Positions 1 through 8,903 of a DNA stretch of 64,000 nt are shown one piece after another. Where the stretch lies: NCBI GenBank assembly GCA_964387885.1, contig CAYLYZ010000008.1, positions 1-64,000 on the forward strand. The letters are read 5' to 3'. How positions within the stretch are numbered: position 1 is the stretch's first letter; the number at the start of each line of letters is the position of its first letter. The notes beneath the pieces are model-generated. The model was not told the DNA's origin, did not search any database, and saw only the letters and a program-made list of their open reading frames with translations. Made by a program: the position numbers and the translations under genes. The stretch is from JABGPL01 sp964387885 (GTDB taxonomy: Bacteria; Electryoneota; AABM5-125-24; Hatepunaeales; Hatepunaeaceae).

Positions 1-286
1 TGTTGTATAGAGATAAAAGTTCCTTGTTTCTATAGGTGTGAATAAGAAAGGCTAACATTCAATCCTGCTTGCGAATGGCGTCAGCCTTATGCCAGGAGCA
101 GGATGAAGAATGGGTTACAGGCAAGCGTTATCTAGATATGACGCTAATGCCGAAACAGGAGAGGGAAGAAAGCGAAGATAAAGTTCGCCGAGCTGTTTAA
201 CTTCACTACGCCTACGGCTTCGTTACGTTAAACAGCAGCATCCCGGATACAAAATGAATCTACACACAAATTAGGACTTGACACAT
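1..286. other. Foreign flank that truncates a secreted-protein gene
   Basis: The minus-strand coding sequence to the right matches its intact neighbour (1511-4462) up to a serine codon at 287-289. It then stops matching and ends at a stop at 260-262. The DNA left of about 286 is therefore unrelated to the ancestral gene. No open frame of useful length or transposase fragment is visible in it. A 10-bp perfect inverted repeat sits at 192-201 and 227-236. The simplest inference is the end of an inserted element or a rearrangement junction. The window edge prevents identification. Confidence 0.5.
192..236. repeat. Inverted repeat in the foreign flank
   Basis: Arms GCTGTTTAAC (192-201) and GTTAAACAGC (227-236) are perfect reverse complements around a 25-nt spacer. 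It could be a terminator-like hairpin or an element end. No T-run follows on either side, so a terminator role is not favoured. Confidence 0.45.
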
Positions 287-1417
287 ACTTTTTGACAGGT
301 TGAGCTCATCAATGGGTGGTTCACTCTCCTCAATAGCTTGAACCTTTAGTAAACGGGCGTCAAAAACTACATGTAGAAAGTCGTTCTCGTCAAAAATGAG
401 ATCGAAAGACTGAAATGGTCTAAGAGTGTCTCCATAGGAAGCAACACCTTCCTGACGTGCATCAGGCGGGATGCAATTCGTGATGTTAAGTGGTTCCTGA
501 AAATTCCATTCATTACCATCATCTGTCCAGACAACATGAAGATCATTATTCATCTGCCATGCAAGAAAACCCTCCCATGGTCCGAGGTTGTCAAAGCCCT
601 TGCGCGGATGAGTCCAGACCATGGCAGCTCGTTCGCTATTGGATGATTGCGCAATGCGATAACTGTTTTGATGAGAACGTTCGATCTGAATGGGATTTTC
701 ACCGAAAACAGGATCTCCGTCCCGGTTAAATGCTCCCGGTGCGTAAGATAGCATTTCTGCATCACGCCTGTTGTACAATATGTGTATGCGATTTTGAGGA
801 CTGATCACACCCTGAGCCCAAATTGCAGTTTGATCCGGATAGGGAGGTACTGATGTATTTATAAACGCTCCAATACCACGCAGGAAATCAACGCCACAAT
901 AGGTGAACAAGTCATCTCCGAGTCCCTGATGGAAAAAGATAACTGCGCGGGGATCTTCCTCGTTTGTTAACCAGATCGATCCATAACCACCTCGCTGCAA
1001 GTCACTGGCTGGTGTCCCCTCATCATTGAATGTCCAGGTATCACCTCCATCTTCGGAGAAATTGTATTTCATCGATCTTGTGCCATTCCCCAGATCATTA
1101 TTCTCACCATCCATCCATGTAACGTGAATACCATTTAAATGATCCACAGCAATCATCTTTCCTGTGCATCCATTTGTCTGCAAATCATACCAGGTATCTC
1201 CAATTAAAACACGCTCCCCGATAATCGGATCTCTATGGGGACGAGGTTCCTGGCGATTATTATCAGGCAGGACAACCGGATAATTCTGGATCGGGTCACC
1301 GGGGTAGTATTGACCACCTGCTTTGGTGGTGATGAATTCCGTATTTTGACGGTCATTTTTTGCGATGATAGAGGATACCATCACGAGAACTAATAACAAG
1401 TATAGAAAGCGCTTCAT
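260..1417 (-). pseudogene. Truncated secreted BNR-like protein, paralog of the 983-aa neighbour
   Basis: The start is placed at the ATG at 1415-1417, behind a strong Shine-Dalgarno (CGAGGAG) and followed by a signal peptide (MKRFLYLLLVLVMVSSIIAK). The product is about 385 aa and aligns along its whole length with the first ~400 residues of the 983-aa protein encoded at 1511-4462. Shared segments include GDTWYD.QTNG, HVTWMDG, FGENP.QI..SH, QMNNDL and HVVFDARLL. Homology ends abruptly at the DELNLSKS segment, after which eight unrelated residues lead to a stop. The middle domains and the C-terminal T9SS sorting domain are missing, so a product would not be exported to the surface by that route. 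I read it as a pseudogene created by insertion or rearrangement at about position 286. A functional short form is possible but less likely. Confidence 0.75.
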
Positions 1418-1460
1418 AGCAAACTCCTCGAGTGACTTGGACGAAAAGGAATTATATAAG

Positions 1461-1497
1461 GCACAATGCCCGGAAGAAATTCTTCCGGGCATTGTGC
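1461..1497 (-). terminator. Rho-independent terminator after the 983-aa gene
   Basis: A perfect 18-bp inverted repeat (1461-1478 and 1480-1497) lies 14 nt past the stop of the minus-strand gene at 1511. A moderately U-rich tract follows in that direction. The stem is long enough to work in both orientations. Confidence 0.7.
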
Positions 1498-1510
1498 AAG
1501 TTAAAATAAC

Positions 1511-4462
1511 TTATTTTACAAGTACAAGTTTTTGATTTATTGATGTATTATCCGTTTCAAGGTGAAGTAGATAAACACCATTAGCCATATCAATAGCATC
1601 GAAGGAAGTTGAGTATTGACCGGCATTCATTTCTTTGTGAAGGATTGTCGAAATCAGCCTGCCCGAAAGATCAAAAACACTCAGGTTAACCACACCTGCA
1701 ACTGGTAGATTAAAACCAATTTGTGTTGACGAATTGAATGGATTTGGGAAAGCCGGATCAAGAGTAGCACTCTCAGGAATTGATGCCTGTGGCTCCCTGA
1801 CCGAAACTTCTCCGACATCTTCTACACCTCTTGGAGCGATTGCATAAGCCTGATTTTCAACAAACACTCCGGTTATCCCAAGAACTACCGTTCCCTGTAC
1901 ATAGGTGTCGAATCCCAACTCATTACGGGCATCATCAGAAAGACCATATGTAGTAATCCACCCTTCGTTTTCTTCCTCTTCCGAGGCATCTGTAATCGGA
2001 AAGTATATTCCCTCAAACACCGGATTAATATCCAAAGTGTCAATTTCAAATGGTCCGAGGCTAACCAATAATCCTTCGAGATGTTCAGCGTGAGTACCGA
2101 ATCTGAGGTCGGAAATCTCAACCGCGAGGGCAGCAGGAGGATCCTGGCTACCGATTTCAACAGCATCAGCCGGATCTTCCAGATCAATATATGTCATAAA
2201 ACCCCATTTATCGGGATCGTCTTCATCTTGTTCGCGCACAACTCCGGTAACTCTCACCAGATCACCCGGAGCAAATTCATCAGCTCCCCTTACGACCACA
2301 CCCGACCAGAATTCAGAGGCTTCCTGAATAGCAATTGCACCGTATTCGTCTGCAAAATCAGACGTCGTTGATACAACACCGGAAACGGTAACTTCATATC
2401 CCTCATACGGTGATGCATCACTGGCAGTCCAATCAGGATTCCGATATTGAACATCTCGAATCAATAACCCTCCTTCTGGACGAACAACATACGAAAACCA
2501 CCATCCCTCAGGTTTTAGATTCTCTATTTCCTCGTCATCAATAACTCTGACCCTATACCAGACAGTAGTGCCATCTTCCTCTTGCGCTGGTATTTCAGAT
2601 ATATACATATTGTTTTCAGCAGCTTCCATCTCTAAGGAAACTATATTCTCTTCGTCACCATTTATCACATATTCCAGCGTGACTGAAGCTAATTCGCGAT
2701 CACCATTCGGTTGAGCAACCGCTGAAATCTGAACTGCCTCGTTAATAAGCGGAACACCCTGAGCCCGGTTTATGTCCTGTAAATATGGGCGGAGATCAAC
2801 ATGCCACGGAGGTCCTGTCCAGATTGAATCCCTTAGGACTTCGTCTACATTTAGTGTATGATAGTACCACTGGCAAAGTGATGTTGGCATATCATCATCC
2901 TGAATTGTGGTTCCGGGTTCAGTATCCATTTCATATGAAATGTGCAGGAATTCATTAGCCACTTCATCTACAGTTGGGTATGACTCGCAAAAATGTTCTC
3001 CGTCTTCAACATCAGGTCCGGAAAACGTTTCAGTGATCATCGTCGGATAATACCATGTCTGACCGTTATCTTCTGAAACCGTCACGGCAACATCTCCATT
3101 GTTGCGATTTCGCACTGAATAGTCTCCATAGGGATAATAATTGAAAACACAATATAAATCACCATTTTCCCCATAAGCCAATGATGGATTGCAAACATTT
3201 GAACGCCAGGCACCTGGTGTTGTGCGAAAGAGAGGTTCATCATTTTCATCGTAGATGATTTGTTCAAACCAACCATCTGCCGCTGCTGTGATTTCTTCAG
3301 TTGCCTCATTCCAATGGAATAAGTATGAGCGATCAACTGATAAATCATCAACGGGAGGATTTCCTTCGGGAATTGCCTCAACAAGAAGAAGACGGGCATC
3401 GAAGACAACATGGATATTATCTTCAGCATCAAAGATAATGTCGTGTGTGGCGTATGCTCTAAGAGTGTCACCATAAGAGGCCGAACCTTCCTGACGTGGA
3501 TCAGGTGGGATATTGTCCGTGATGTTCAGCGGATCATCAAAATTCCAGTTTTCACCGTCATCAGTCCATGCGAGCATAAGATCGTTATTCATCTGGTATG
3601 CAAGGAATCCATCCCATTGTGCAAAGTCGTGGATTTCCATGTTATCGACCCGGGATCTCATCCAGGTAATTGCTGCTCGTTCACTGTTACGTGAGACAGC
3701 TATGCGATAGGTATTGAGATGGGATTCAGCAATTTGTGTGGGATTTTCTCCGAAAACCGGGGTTCCGTTTCGGTCGAGTGCGCCCTGAGCATAAGACATC
3801 ATACGACCGTCACCGAGGCGATTATAGGCTACGTGGATACGACCTTCCGGACTCATCACTCCCTGAGGCCACATAACAGCAGCATCAGGATACCTTGGAA
3901 TTTGGACATTCTCAAACGCTCCGATTCCCAATTGCCAATCAACACCACACATACTCCAGTTAAGGTCATTAATTGTGTTATGGTAGAACGCAAGAGCCCT
4001 CGGCTCGTTTTCTGTTGTCAGATCAATGCAACCATACCCACCCCTTAATCCACCATTAATAACCTCACCATCCATATTCAACCAGTCTTCATTTTCACCA
4101 GCCATAAGATAGTTATACTTCATATGCCGCTGGCTGTTCGCCATATCTGCCCCATAACCATCCATCCAGGTAATATGAACACCACCATCTGGATCCACAG
4201 CAATCATTCTGCCAACCGAACCGTTTGTCTGGTAATCGTACCAGGTATCTCCGGTTAGTATTCTCTCACCAATCCAATCATCCCGATGCGGATCATCACG
4301 AACTGGTCCCGGCTCTATGTATCCGGTCTGGTTAATCGGATCACCGGGTATAAATATCCTGTCAGCTTTCCGTGTAACTTCTGACGGAAGGGATTTCGCA
4401 GCTTGCAGTACTGAACTCGAAGTCAAAAGTAGTATTACTAAAAAGATAAAAAACTTTTTCAT
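1511..4462 (-). CDS. Secreted multidomain protein with T9SS C-terminal sorting domain
   Basis: This is a 983-aa protein with an N-terminal signal peptide (MKKFFIFLVILLLTSSSVLQA). Residues ~60-420 resemble a BNR/sialidase-type beta-propeller, with repeated W.DDGE.W and HVTWMDG-like blades. A middle Ig-like part follows. Residues ~690-830 resemble the OB-fold found in secreted nuclease-associated proteins (YEGYEVTVSGVV ... GDLVRVTGVV). The last ~85 residues form a Por/T9SS sorting domain, beginning PAFPNPFNSSTQIGF and ending in SINQKLVLVK. These features predict outer-membrane export and surface attachment or release. No catalytic residues can be assigned, so binding or adhesion is as likely as glycan hydrolysis. 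The gene is monocistronic by spacing, with a terminator just downstream and a broken paralog beyond it. Confidence 0.85.
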   Translation of the reverse strand: MKKFFIFLVILLLTSSSVLQAAKSLPSEVTRKADRIFIPGDPINQTGYIEPGPVRDDPHRDDWIGERILTGDTWYDYQTNGSVGRMIAVDPDGGVHITWMDGYGADMANSQRHMKYNYLMAGENEDWLNMDGEVINGGLRGGYGCIDLTTENEPRALAFYHNTINDLNWSMCGVDWQLGIGAFENVQIPRYPDAAVMWPQGVMSPEGRIHVAYNRLGDGRMMSYAQGALDRNGTPVFGENPTQIAESHLNTYRIAVSRNSERAAITWMRSRVDNMEIHDFAQWDGFLAYQMNNDLMLAWTDDGENWNFDDPLNITDNIPPDPRQEGSASYGDTLRAYATHDIIFDAEDNIHVVFDARLLLVEAIPEGNPPVDDLSVDRSYLFHWNEATEEITAAADGWFEQIIYDENDEPLFRTTPGAWRSNVCNPSLAYGENGDLYCVFNYYPYGDYSVRNRNNGDVAVTVSEDNGQTWYYPTMITETFSGPDVEDGEHFCESYPTVDEVANEFLHISYEMDTEPGTTIQDDDMPTSLCQWYYHTLNVDEVLRDSIWTGPPWHVDLRPYLQDINRAQGVPLINEAVQISAVAQPNGDRELASVTLEYVINGDEENIVSLEMEAAENNMYISEIPAQEEDGTTVWYRVRVIDDEEIENLKPEGWWFSYVVRPEGGLLIRDVQYRNPDWTASDASPYEGYEVTVSGVVSTTSDFADEYGAIAIQEASEFWSGVVVRGADEFAPGDLVRVTGVVREQDEDDPDKWGFMTYIDLEDPADAVEIGSQDPPAALAVEISDLRFGTHAEHLEGLLVSLGPFEIDTLDINPVFEGIYFPITDASEEEENEGWITTYGLSDDARNELGFDTYVQGTVVLGITGVFVENQAYAIAPRGVEDVGEVSVREPQASIPESATLDPAFPNPFNSSTQIGFNLPVAGVVNLSVFDLSGRLISTILHKEMNAGQYSTSFDAIDMANGVYLLHLETDNTSINQKLVLVK

Positions 4463-4623
4463 CAGACCCTCTTTTATTTACTCGCTTTCTGCTTTCACTT
4501 GTAATAGAAGTTTACAACTATGTAATCTTAATCAAACTGAATGTATAATAACAACGCGCATTTAATTTTTCAACAACAATATCGAGACGGCAAAAGATCC
4601 TTCTCGTCTTTCCCGGAAAAAAG

Positions 4624-4656
4624 CAGGGGAGGACATCATTCTGATGTCCTCCCCTG
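4624..4656 (-). terminator. Rho-independent terminator of the first C25-like gene
   Basis: A perfect 15-bp stem (4624-4638 and 4642-4656, 3-nt loop) lies 15 nt after the stop of the gene at 4671. A run of six T residues follows in the minus direction. This is a textbook intrinsic terminator. Confidence 0.85.
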
Positions 4657-4670
4657 TAAAATAAAATATC

Positions 4671-7600
4671 CTACCTGATTAGCATTAACTTGCGCTGTGC
4701 AGTTTTTCCTTTAGCTTCAAGTTTTACAAAATAGATACCAGAAGCTAAATTATCAGCTTTAAAAGTAAATGAATGGTGTCCGGAATTAAACTCTCCGGAA
4801 GCAAGACTTTGAACGAACCGACCATTTAAATCCCATAATCCAACCCTGATCTTCCCAGCTTCTCTAAGACTGAAGTTCAGGCTTGTGGTTGAATTGAACG
4901 GATTCGGATAAGGTTCATCCAAAGCAAATTTCAGCGGAGTCGATCCGTATTTGCTATCCACGCCAAGGAAAGGATCGGGAGGAGTCGTCGTTATTCGCAC
5001 GGCTCGTCCGGATTCCAATTCTGCTATTGTAGGCGGATAATAGTTGGAATAAGTTAATTCCAATCCTCTGAAATGATTGTAATCCTCAAAACCAACTGTT
5101 GCATAATTCCATTCGTTTCTGTTTACATTGGTTATTTCAAGGTACTGAAATACAATTTCACCATCACCGGTATGGGTTGGATACATCTCTGGATCGTATA
5201 GGATAGCCTGGAAAGTTTCGGTGAAATCTTGCTGCCCTGTGCGAGCTAAGGTTTCATTCCACTGGATGATGAGGCGTCCCTGATCTTCGTCGTATCGTGT
5301 AAGAATATCAAGTGAATCTCGAATTCCGTTCTCCTGCATCTCACCAACAAGATCTTCCCAGAAAGGTGCTACTAAGGCTGGGGGGCCCAACGGGCTTGGG
5401 ATATTCCAATTTCGGAAATTCTCCATCCAGGTTTCTCCGAAACTGAACCAACCGTTGGAACATATCGAAATCCGGTCATAATCCCGATTATAATATTTGA
5501 AGGTGAATGGTAAATCCATGACAAAAACATCGTCATCTAACATCCGATGCAATTCTCCACCATTTCCGCTAATTTCAATCCAGTCAAAATCGGGTACGAC
5601 ATCACCATATCTTTCGTTATCAATATCCTCGTATGCATAATATCCGTACCCACACGGTCCAAGTGGGTCATCCTGTCCCGGATCGCCCACGGTAAAATTG
5701 AAATAAAGCTGATCTATCAAACGATCCTGAGCATCATAGAAATATGCTCTTAGTGCAACATGACGACCTGTCACTGTTTCATCCATAATCCGAATACTGA
5801 AAGGATTGTCTCCATTATCACCAACAGATCCGCTCGCAAGAGCAGGGAAATTGGCTTCACCGTTTATCATTTCAATCGAATTGTCGAAAGAATATAATTC
5901 TGCACGCATTTCTTCAACACCCAGCGGACCACTATTTCTCACCGTAATAACAAAATCATCGGTCTCACCGGGCTCGATGATTCCATTAGCAAACGAACTA
6001 CCGCGATAATAAAGTACACCGGAAACCGCAGGCAACCTGAATTGTGCTGTCCAGGAATTTCCAGCATCATCCTCAATATTCAGATAAAACGGGAACTGAA
6101 TCCAACTCCATACACGAGGTTCAATCGCAATCCGGAACCGTGTCTGTGAGACTGCCGTTCCTCCTGCAGCAATATTCCCAAATGAAGCTTCAGCGGATTC
6201 AATCGTAACTGAATTCAAATCACTCGATAGCGTAGCGGTGACCCCATTTACATTGTTTTGCCCAAAGTTCTGCAGTGTGATAGCAAATTCGACCGGTGTC
6301 CCAACAACCATTCGGTCATCACCGAACTCATTCGAAACTTCAACACCTGAAAGTCCAATCATCATTGCCGGTGAAACAACATTAACGGTTGTCAGATAGG
6401 GAACTTTCTGAAAGCCAATGACGGTAATATCAACTTCACCCTCAGTTGCAAGTTCGACCGGAATATTGGCTATTCCGTTGTTATCGGTCAGAACGCTAAC
6501 ATTGCTATCATCATCCAACTGAAGGTTAACAAGGGCATTCCCAACCGCTGCACCATTAGAACGAACTCTAACCGGGATATGTGTATCACCGATGGATAAC
6601 TCATCGGGGTGACTTACATCTAATAAATCAGGAGGATTAACAAACAGGTTTATTTCCGGATCACCGAGAATATTGTAGACATGGAAATAAAATTCAACAT
6701 ATTCACCTTGTCCTCTTAGATCAGGAAATCCTGTCCATAGTTCCATTTTTGAGAAAAGTGTCAGGGGACCCAATACTCGTTGGTTTTTATGCATAAGTGC
6801 GGTATAAAAACCCGCCAACAATGGATTGTTGAATATTGTCCTGGTGTGAAGATCGGAAGGTCCGAAAAATGCAAGAGCACCCACAGGTCTGTTCCTGTCA
6901 CCCATCGATATTGCATATTCACCAAAACATGGATTCACGTTATTATTACCAAAATCACCGGTGTTACAGACAAAAAACGTCCATACTGGAAGGTGGGGAC
7001 CATTGTCGAGTTCCACAAGATCAGGAATATGGAATTGAGGATAGTGAGGGCCATTTGCATCCGCCCAACCTCTGTAGGAAAAGATATTTGGATGACGGTT
7101 ATTTAAGGATTCGATAATCGGTCCTGGATGATGAACATCATCCTGTTGACCACGGTAATAAAACTCCTCTGTGTCCCAACCCAACTCACGCAGTTTCTCA
7201 CCCAACCACTCAGTTGTTTCAACAGGACTTATTATTGGATTACCGCCATCGGCAAAATTACCCGCAAAAAGCGTCGCATTGTGAAACCAGCTCAGATATT
7301 GCTCGTAATTACGAGAACCTTCTTCAGGGCGATAGAGCTGCTTTTCGTGATTTAATATTCTTTGTATAACATTTCTTGTGACACCCGAAGTTGGTGAATC
7401 CGTTGAAATTCTTCCAATGAATGCATCGGGAAAATAATCATCCCCTTCAAGAAGGACATAAGGATGGTCGGTAACATCCCATTCATCATTTCTGCCGGGA
7501 TTTTGAATGCGATAGGCGGGAAACCTCAAATTCGGAGCATTCACGTCACCAATGATAAGGACAAATTCCGGTGGACGATCCCAGGTATCGTAAGCTTCTT

Positions 7601-8429
7601 GTATATAATCCTTAATATCATCGGTTGAAATTCCGTCGTGATAGATGGGATTTACAACTACATCAAATCCTTTTCGCTCTTTCCATTCCACAAGAGGACC
7701 TGTAAAACCTGCCAGAACCTCGTTTGTCAGAATCAAGTATGAACCTCGCTCAACCAGTCGACCACCCGGGAGGGTTCTGGGAAGACCACCGGGATTTAAT
7801 AGAATAACCCTGAACATTTCTTCGAACGCCTGTGACCAATACCTCTCAGGATCGGGTACTTGCCCACAGGGCTTATCATCGGGGACAAATTCGAAATCTA
7901 TTACAATATTCTCCGCCATTGCGATTGTATGATTTTCGGCATCATACCTGGAGGGCCGAATAACAACAGGAACAACACGAAGCCATCTGACCCAGATAGG
8001 ATCACCTATTTCAACTATTTGATGTCCTCGTGCTTCATCAATCTCGCGGATACTTCTGCGGTTGTCATCACGCGGAAGAACAGATTCTGCTTCATAATCA
8101 AAGATATCCTGCTTGACTATGTTCGCAATAGCGGTATAACCCGGAGGTACAGCTACCATTCTTGTATGAACAGGTAGGACTGCTTCTTCTCCTTCCAAAT
8201 CGGGTACACAGCCAGGTAAACTCAAACAGAGACGTTCTCCGGATTCAGGATCATCCATAACGGATAAATCTCCCGACGGGAAGCTGAGCTCGATCTGAAA
8301 GCCATTGGCGTTTTCAGTTATATTTCTTGATGTAACGGGTGTAGTATCGTTGTAATTCAATGGATTGGCATATCCAAATTGTACCAATCCAATACAAATA
8401 ATAAAGGCGAGAATTAGGTGTTTTCTCAT
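4671..8429 (-). CDS. Gingipain-like C25 family peptidase with T9SS sorting domain
   Basis: The start chosen is the ATG at 8427-8429, with an AGGAGA ribosome site and a signal peptide (MRKHLILAFIICIGLVQFGYA). The product is 1252 aa. Residues ~30-210 form a propeptide-like beta region (LPVHTRMVAVPPGY). Residues ~228-560 are the Peptidase_C25 fold (GSYLILTNE, EFVLIIGDVN, YFPDAFIGRIS). CARDB/Ig-like domains follow, then a beta-sandwich with the FKYYNRDYDRISICSNGW signature, then a T9SS sorting domain (EPYPNPFNSTTSLNF). The nucleophile region FFVCNTGDF keeps Cys488. The catalytic His motif of gingipains (GHG) reads YRGWAD here, with Trp455 in place of His. A nearby His462 might substitute. I infer an exported, surface-bound protease or a catalytically altered relative. 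It is 1248-aa-paralog rich: the next gene upstream is a full-length paralog. Confidence 0.85.
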   Translation of the reverse strand: MRKHLILAFIICIGLVQFGYANPLNYNDTTPVTSRNITENANGFQIELSFPSGDLSVMDDPESGERLCLSLPGCVPDLEGEEAVLPVHTRMVAVPPGYTAIANIVKQDIFDYEAESVLPRDDNRRSIREIDEARGHQIVEIGDPIWVRWLRVVPVVIRPSRYDAENHTIAMAENIVIDFEFVPDDKPCGQVPDPERYWSQAFEEMFRVILLNPGGLPRTLPGGRLVERGSYLILTNEVLAGFTGPLVEWKERKGFDVVVNPIYHDGISTDDIKDYIQEAYDTWDRPPEFVLIIGDVNAPNLRFPAYRIQNPGRNDEWDVTDHPYVLLEGDDYFPDAFIGRISTDSPTSGVTRNVIQRILNHEKQLYRPEEGSRNYEQYLSWFHNATLFAGNFADGGNPIISPVETTEWLGEKLRELGWDTEEFYYRGQQDDVHHPGPIIESLNNRHPNIFSYRGWADANGPHYPQFHIPDLVELDNGPHLPVWTFFVCNTGDFGNNNVNPCFGEYAISMGDRNRPVGALAFFGPSDLHTRTIFNNPLLAGFYTALMHKNQRVLGPLTLFSKMELWTGFPDLRGQGEYVEFYFHVYNILGDPEINLFVNPPDLLDVSHPDELSIGDTHIPVRVRSNGAAVGNALVNLQLDDDSNVSVLTDNNGIANIPVELATEGEVDITVIGFQKVPYLTTVNVVSPAMMIGLSGVEVSNEFGDDRMVVGTPVEFAITLQNFGQNNVNGVTATLSSDLNSVTIESAEASFGNIAAGGTAVSQTRFRIAIEPRVWSWIQFPFYLNIEDDAGNSWTAQFRLPAVSGVLYYRGSSFANGIIEPGETDDFVITVRNSGPLGVEEMRAELYSFDNSIEMINGEANFPALASGSVGDNGDNPFSIRIMDETVTGRHVALRAYFYDAQDRLIDQLYFNFTVGDPGQDDPLGPCGYGYYAYEDIDNERYGDVVPDFDWIEISGNGGELHRMLDDDVFVMDLPFTFKYYNRDYDRISICSNGWFSFGETWMENFRNWNIPSPLGPPALVAPFWEDLVGEMQENGIRDSLDILTRYDEDQGRLIIQWNETLARTGQQDFTETFQAILYDPEMYPTHTGDGEIVFQYLEITNVNRNEWNYATVGFEDYNHFRGLELTYSNYYPPTIAELESGRAVRITTTPPDPFLGVDSKYGSTPLKFALDEPYPNPFNSTTSLNFSLREAGKIRVGLWDLNGRFVQSLASGEFNSGHHSFTFKADNLASGIYFVKLEAKGKTAQRKLMLIR

Positions 8430-8464
8430 CTCATTTTCTCCTGTTTCTGGCGTAGGTTCCGAAT

Positions 8465-8482
8465 GCGAGCTGCTGAGCTCGC
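8465..8482 (-). promoter_or_regulatory. Leader hairpin shared by both C25-like genes
   Basis: Arms GCGAGCT and AGCTCGC with a 4-nt loop lie 36 nt upstream of the start codon. The paralog at 12650 has an equivalent hairpin at almost the same distance. Flanking CTGGC and GCCAGAAA blocks are also shared, and could form an alternative pairing near the ribosome site. Confidence 0.5.
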
Positions 8483-8605
8483 CAGAAGGAAATCCGTTGA
8501 CATTTGTTAAATGAACCAATGTCCTGAAATCCCCTTTCTATGCTATTAACTGCACGGCAAGTAGCCAATACCAGTATTTAAAAGACGTTTTTCTATCGAA
8601 CCTTT

Positions 8606-8634
8606 AAATTACGTAACTAAAGTAATCTTGTCAA
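8606..8634 (-). promoter_or_regulatory. Predicted sigma-70 promoter of the first C25-like gene
   Basis: Reading on the minus strand, TTGACA (8629-8634), a 17-nt spacer and TAATTT (8606-8611) form a good promoter. It lies about 180 nt upstream of the start and leaves a long leader. The same architecture precedes the paralogous gene. Confidence 0.55.
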
Positions 8635-8903
8635 GTAACTAAAGCCTTACCATGCATACATGACTCCAAAGGTTTTGACTATGCTAAAATACCCGAGAGA
8701 ACAGTCAAAATTTTGATATTGGTTAAAACTGCGGTTCAGCATTCAAGCAACTATATCTTATCCCGATTTGTTTAGGGCTCTTAAAAGTAATACGAACTTA
8801 ATCTTGAGAAAAGCAGTGTATTAGTTATTATCGGTAAAAGACTTTCGAAGACATCTAACCTTGACCATTTTTTCCCGCTCTCGACAAAGTTCTTAAAATC
8901 CGA

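Larger units (their letters stand above)
8430..8903. other. 474-bp intergenic region
   Basis: The left half holds the leader hairpin and promoter of the minus-strand peptidase gene. From about 8640 to 8903 I see no coding potential, RNA gene or repeat. A short imperfect palindrome overlaps the stop codon of the next gene at about 8897-8911 and may be part of its terminator. Confidence 0.6.

Noticed and set aside
1..286. Group II intron or insertion sequence end
   Set aside because: No domain V-like hairpin, transposase fragment or terminal repeat can be recognised. It is recorded only as foreign flank.
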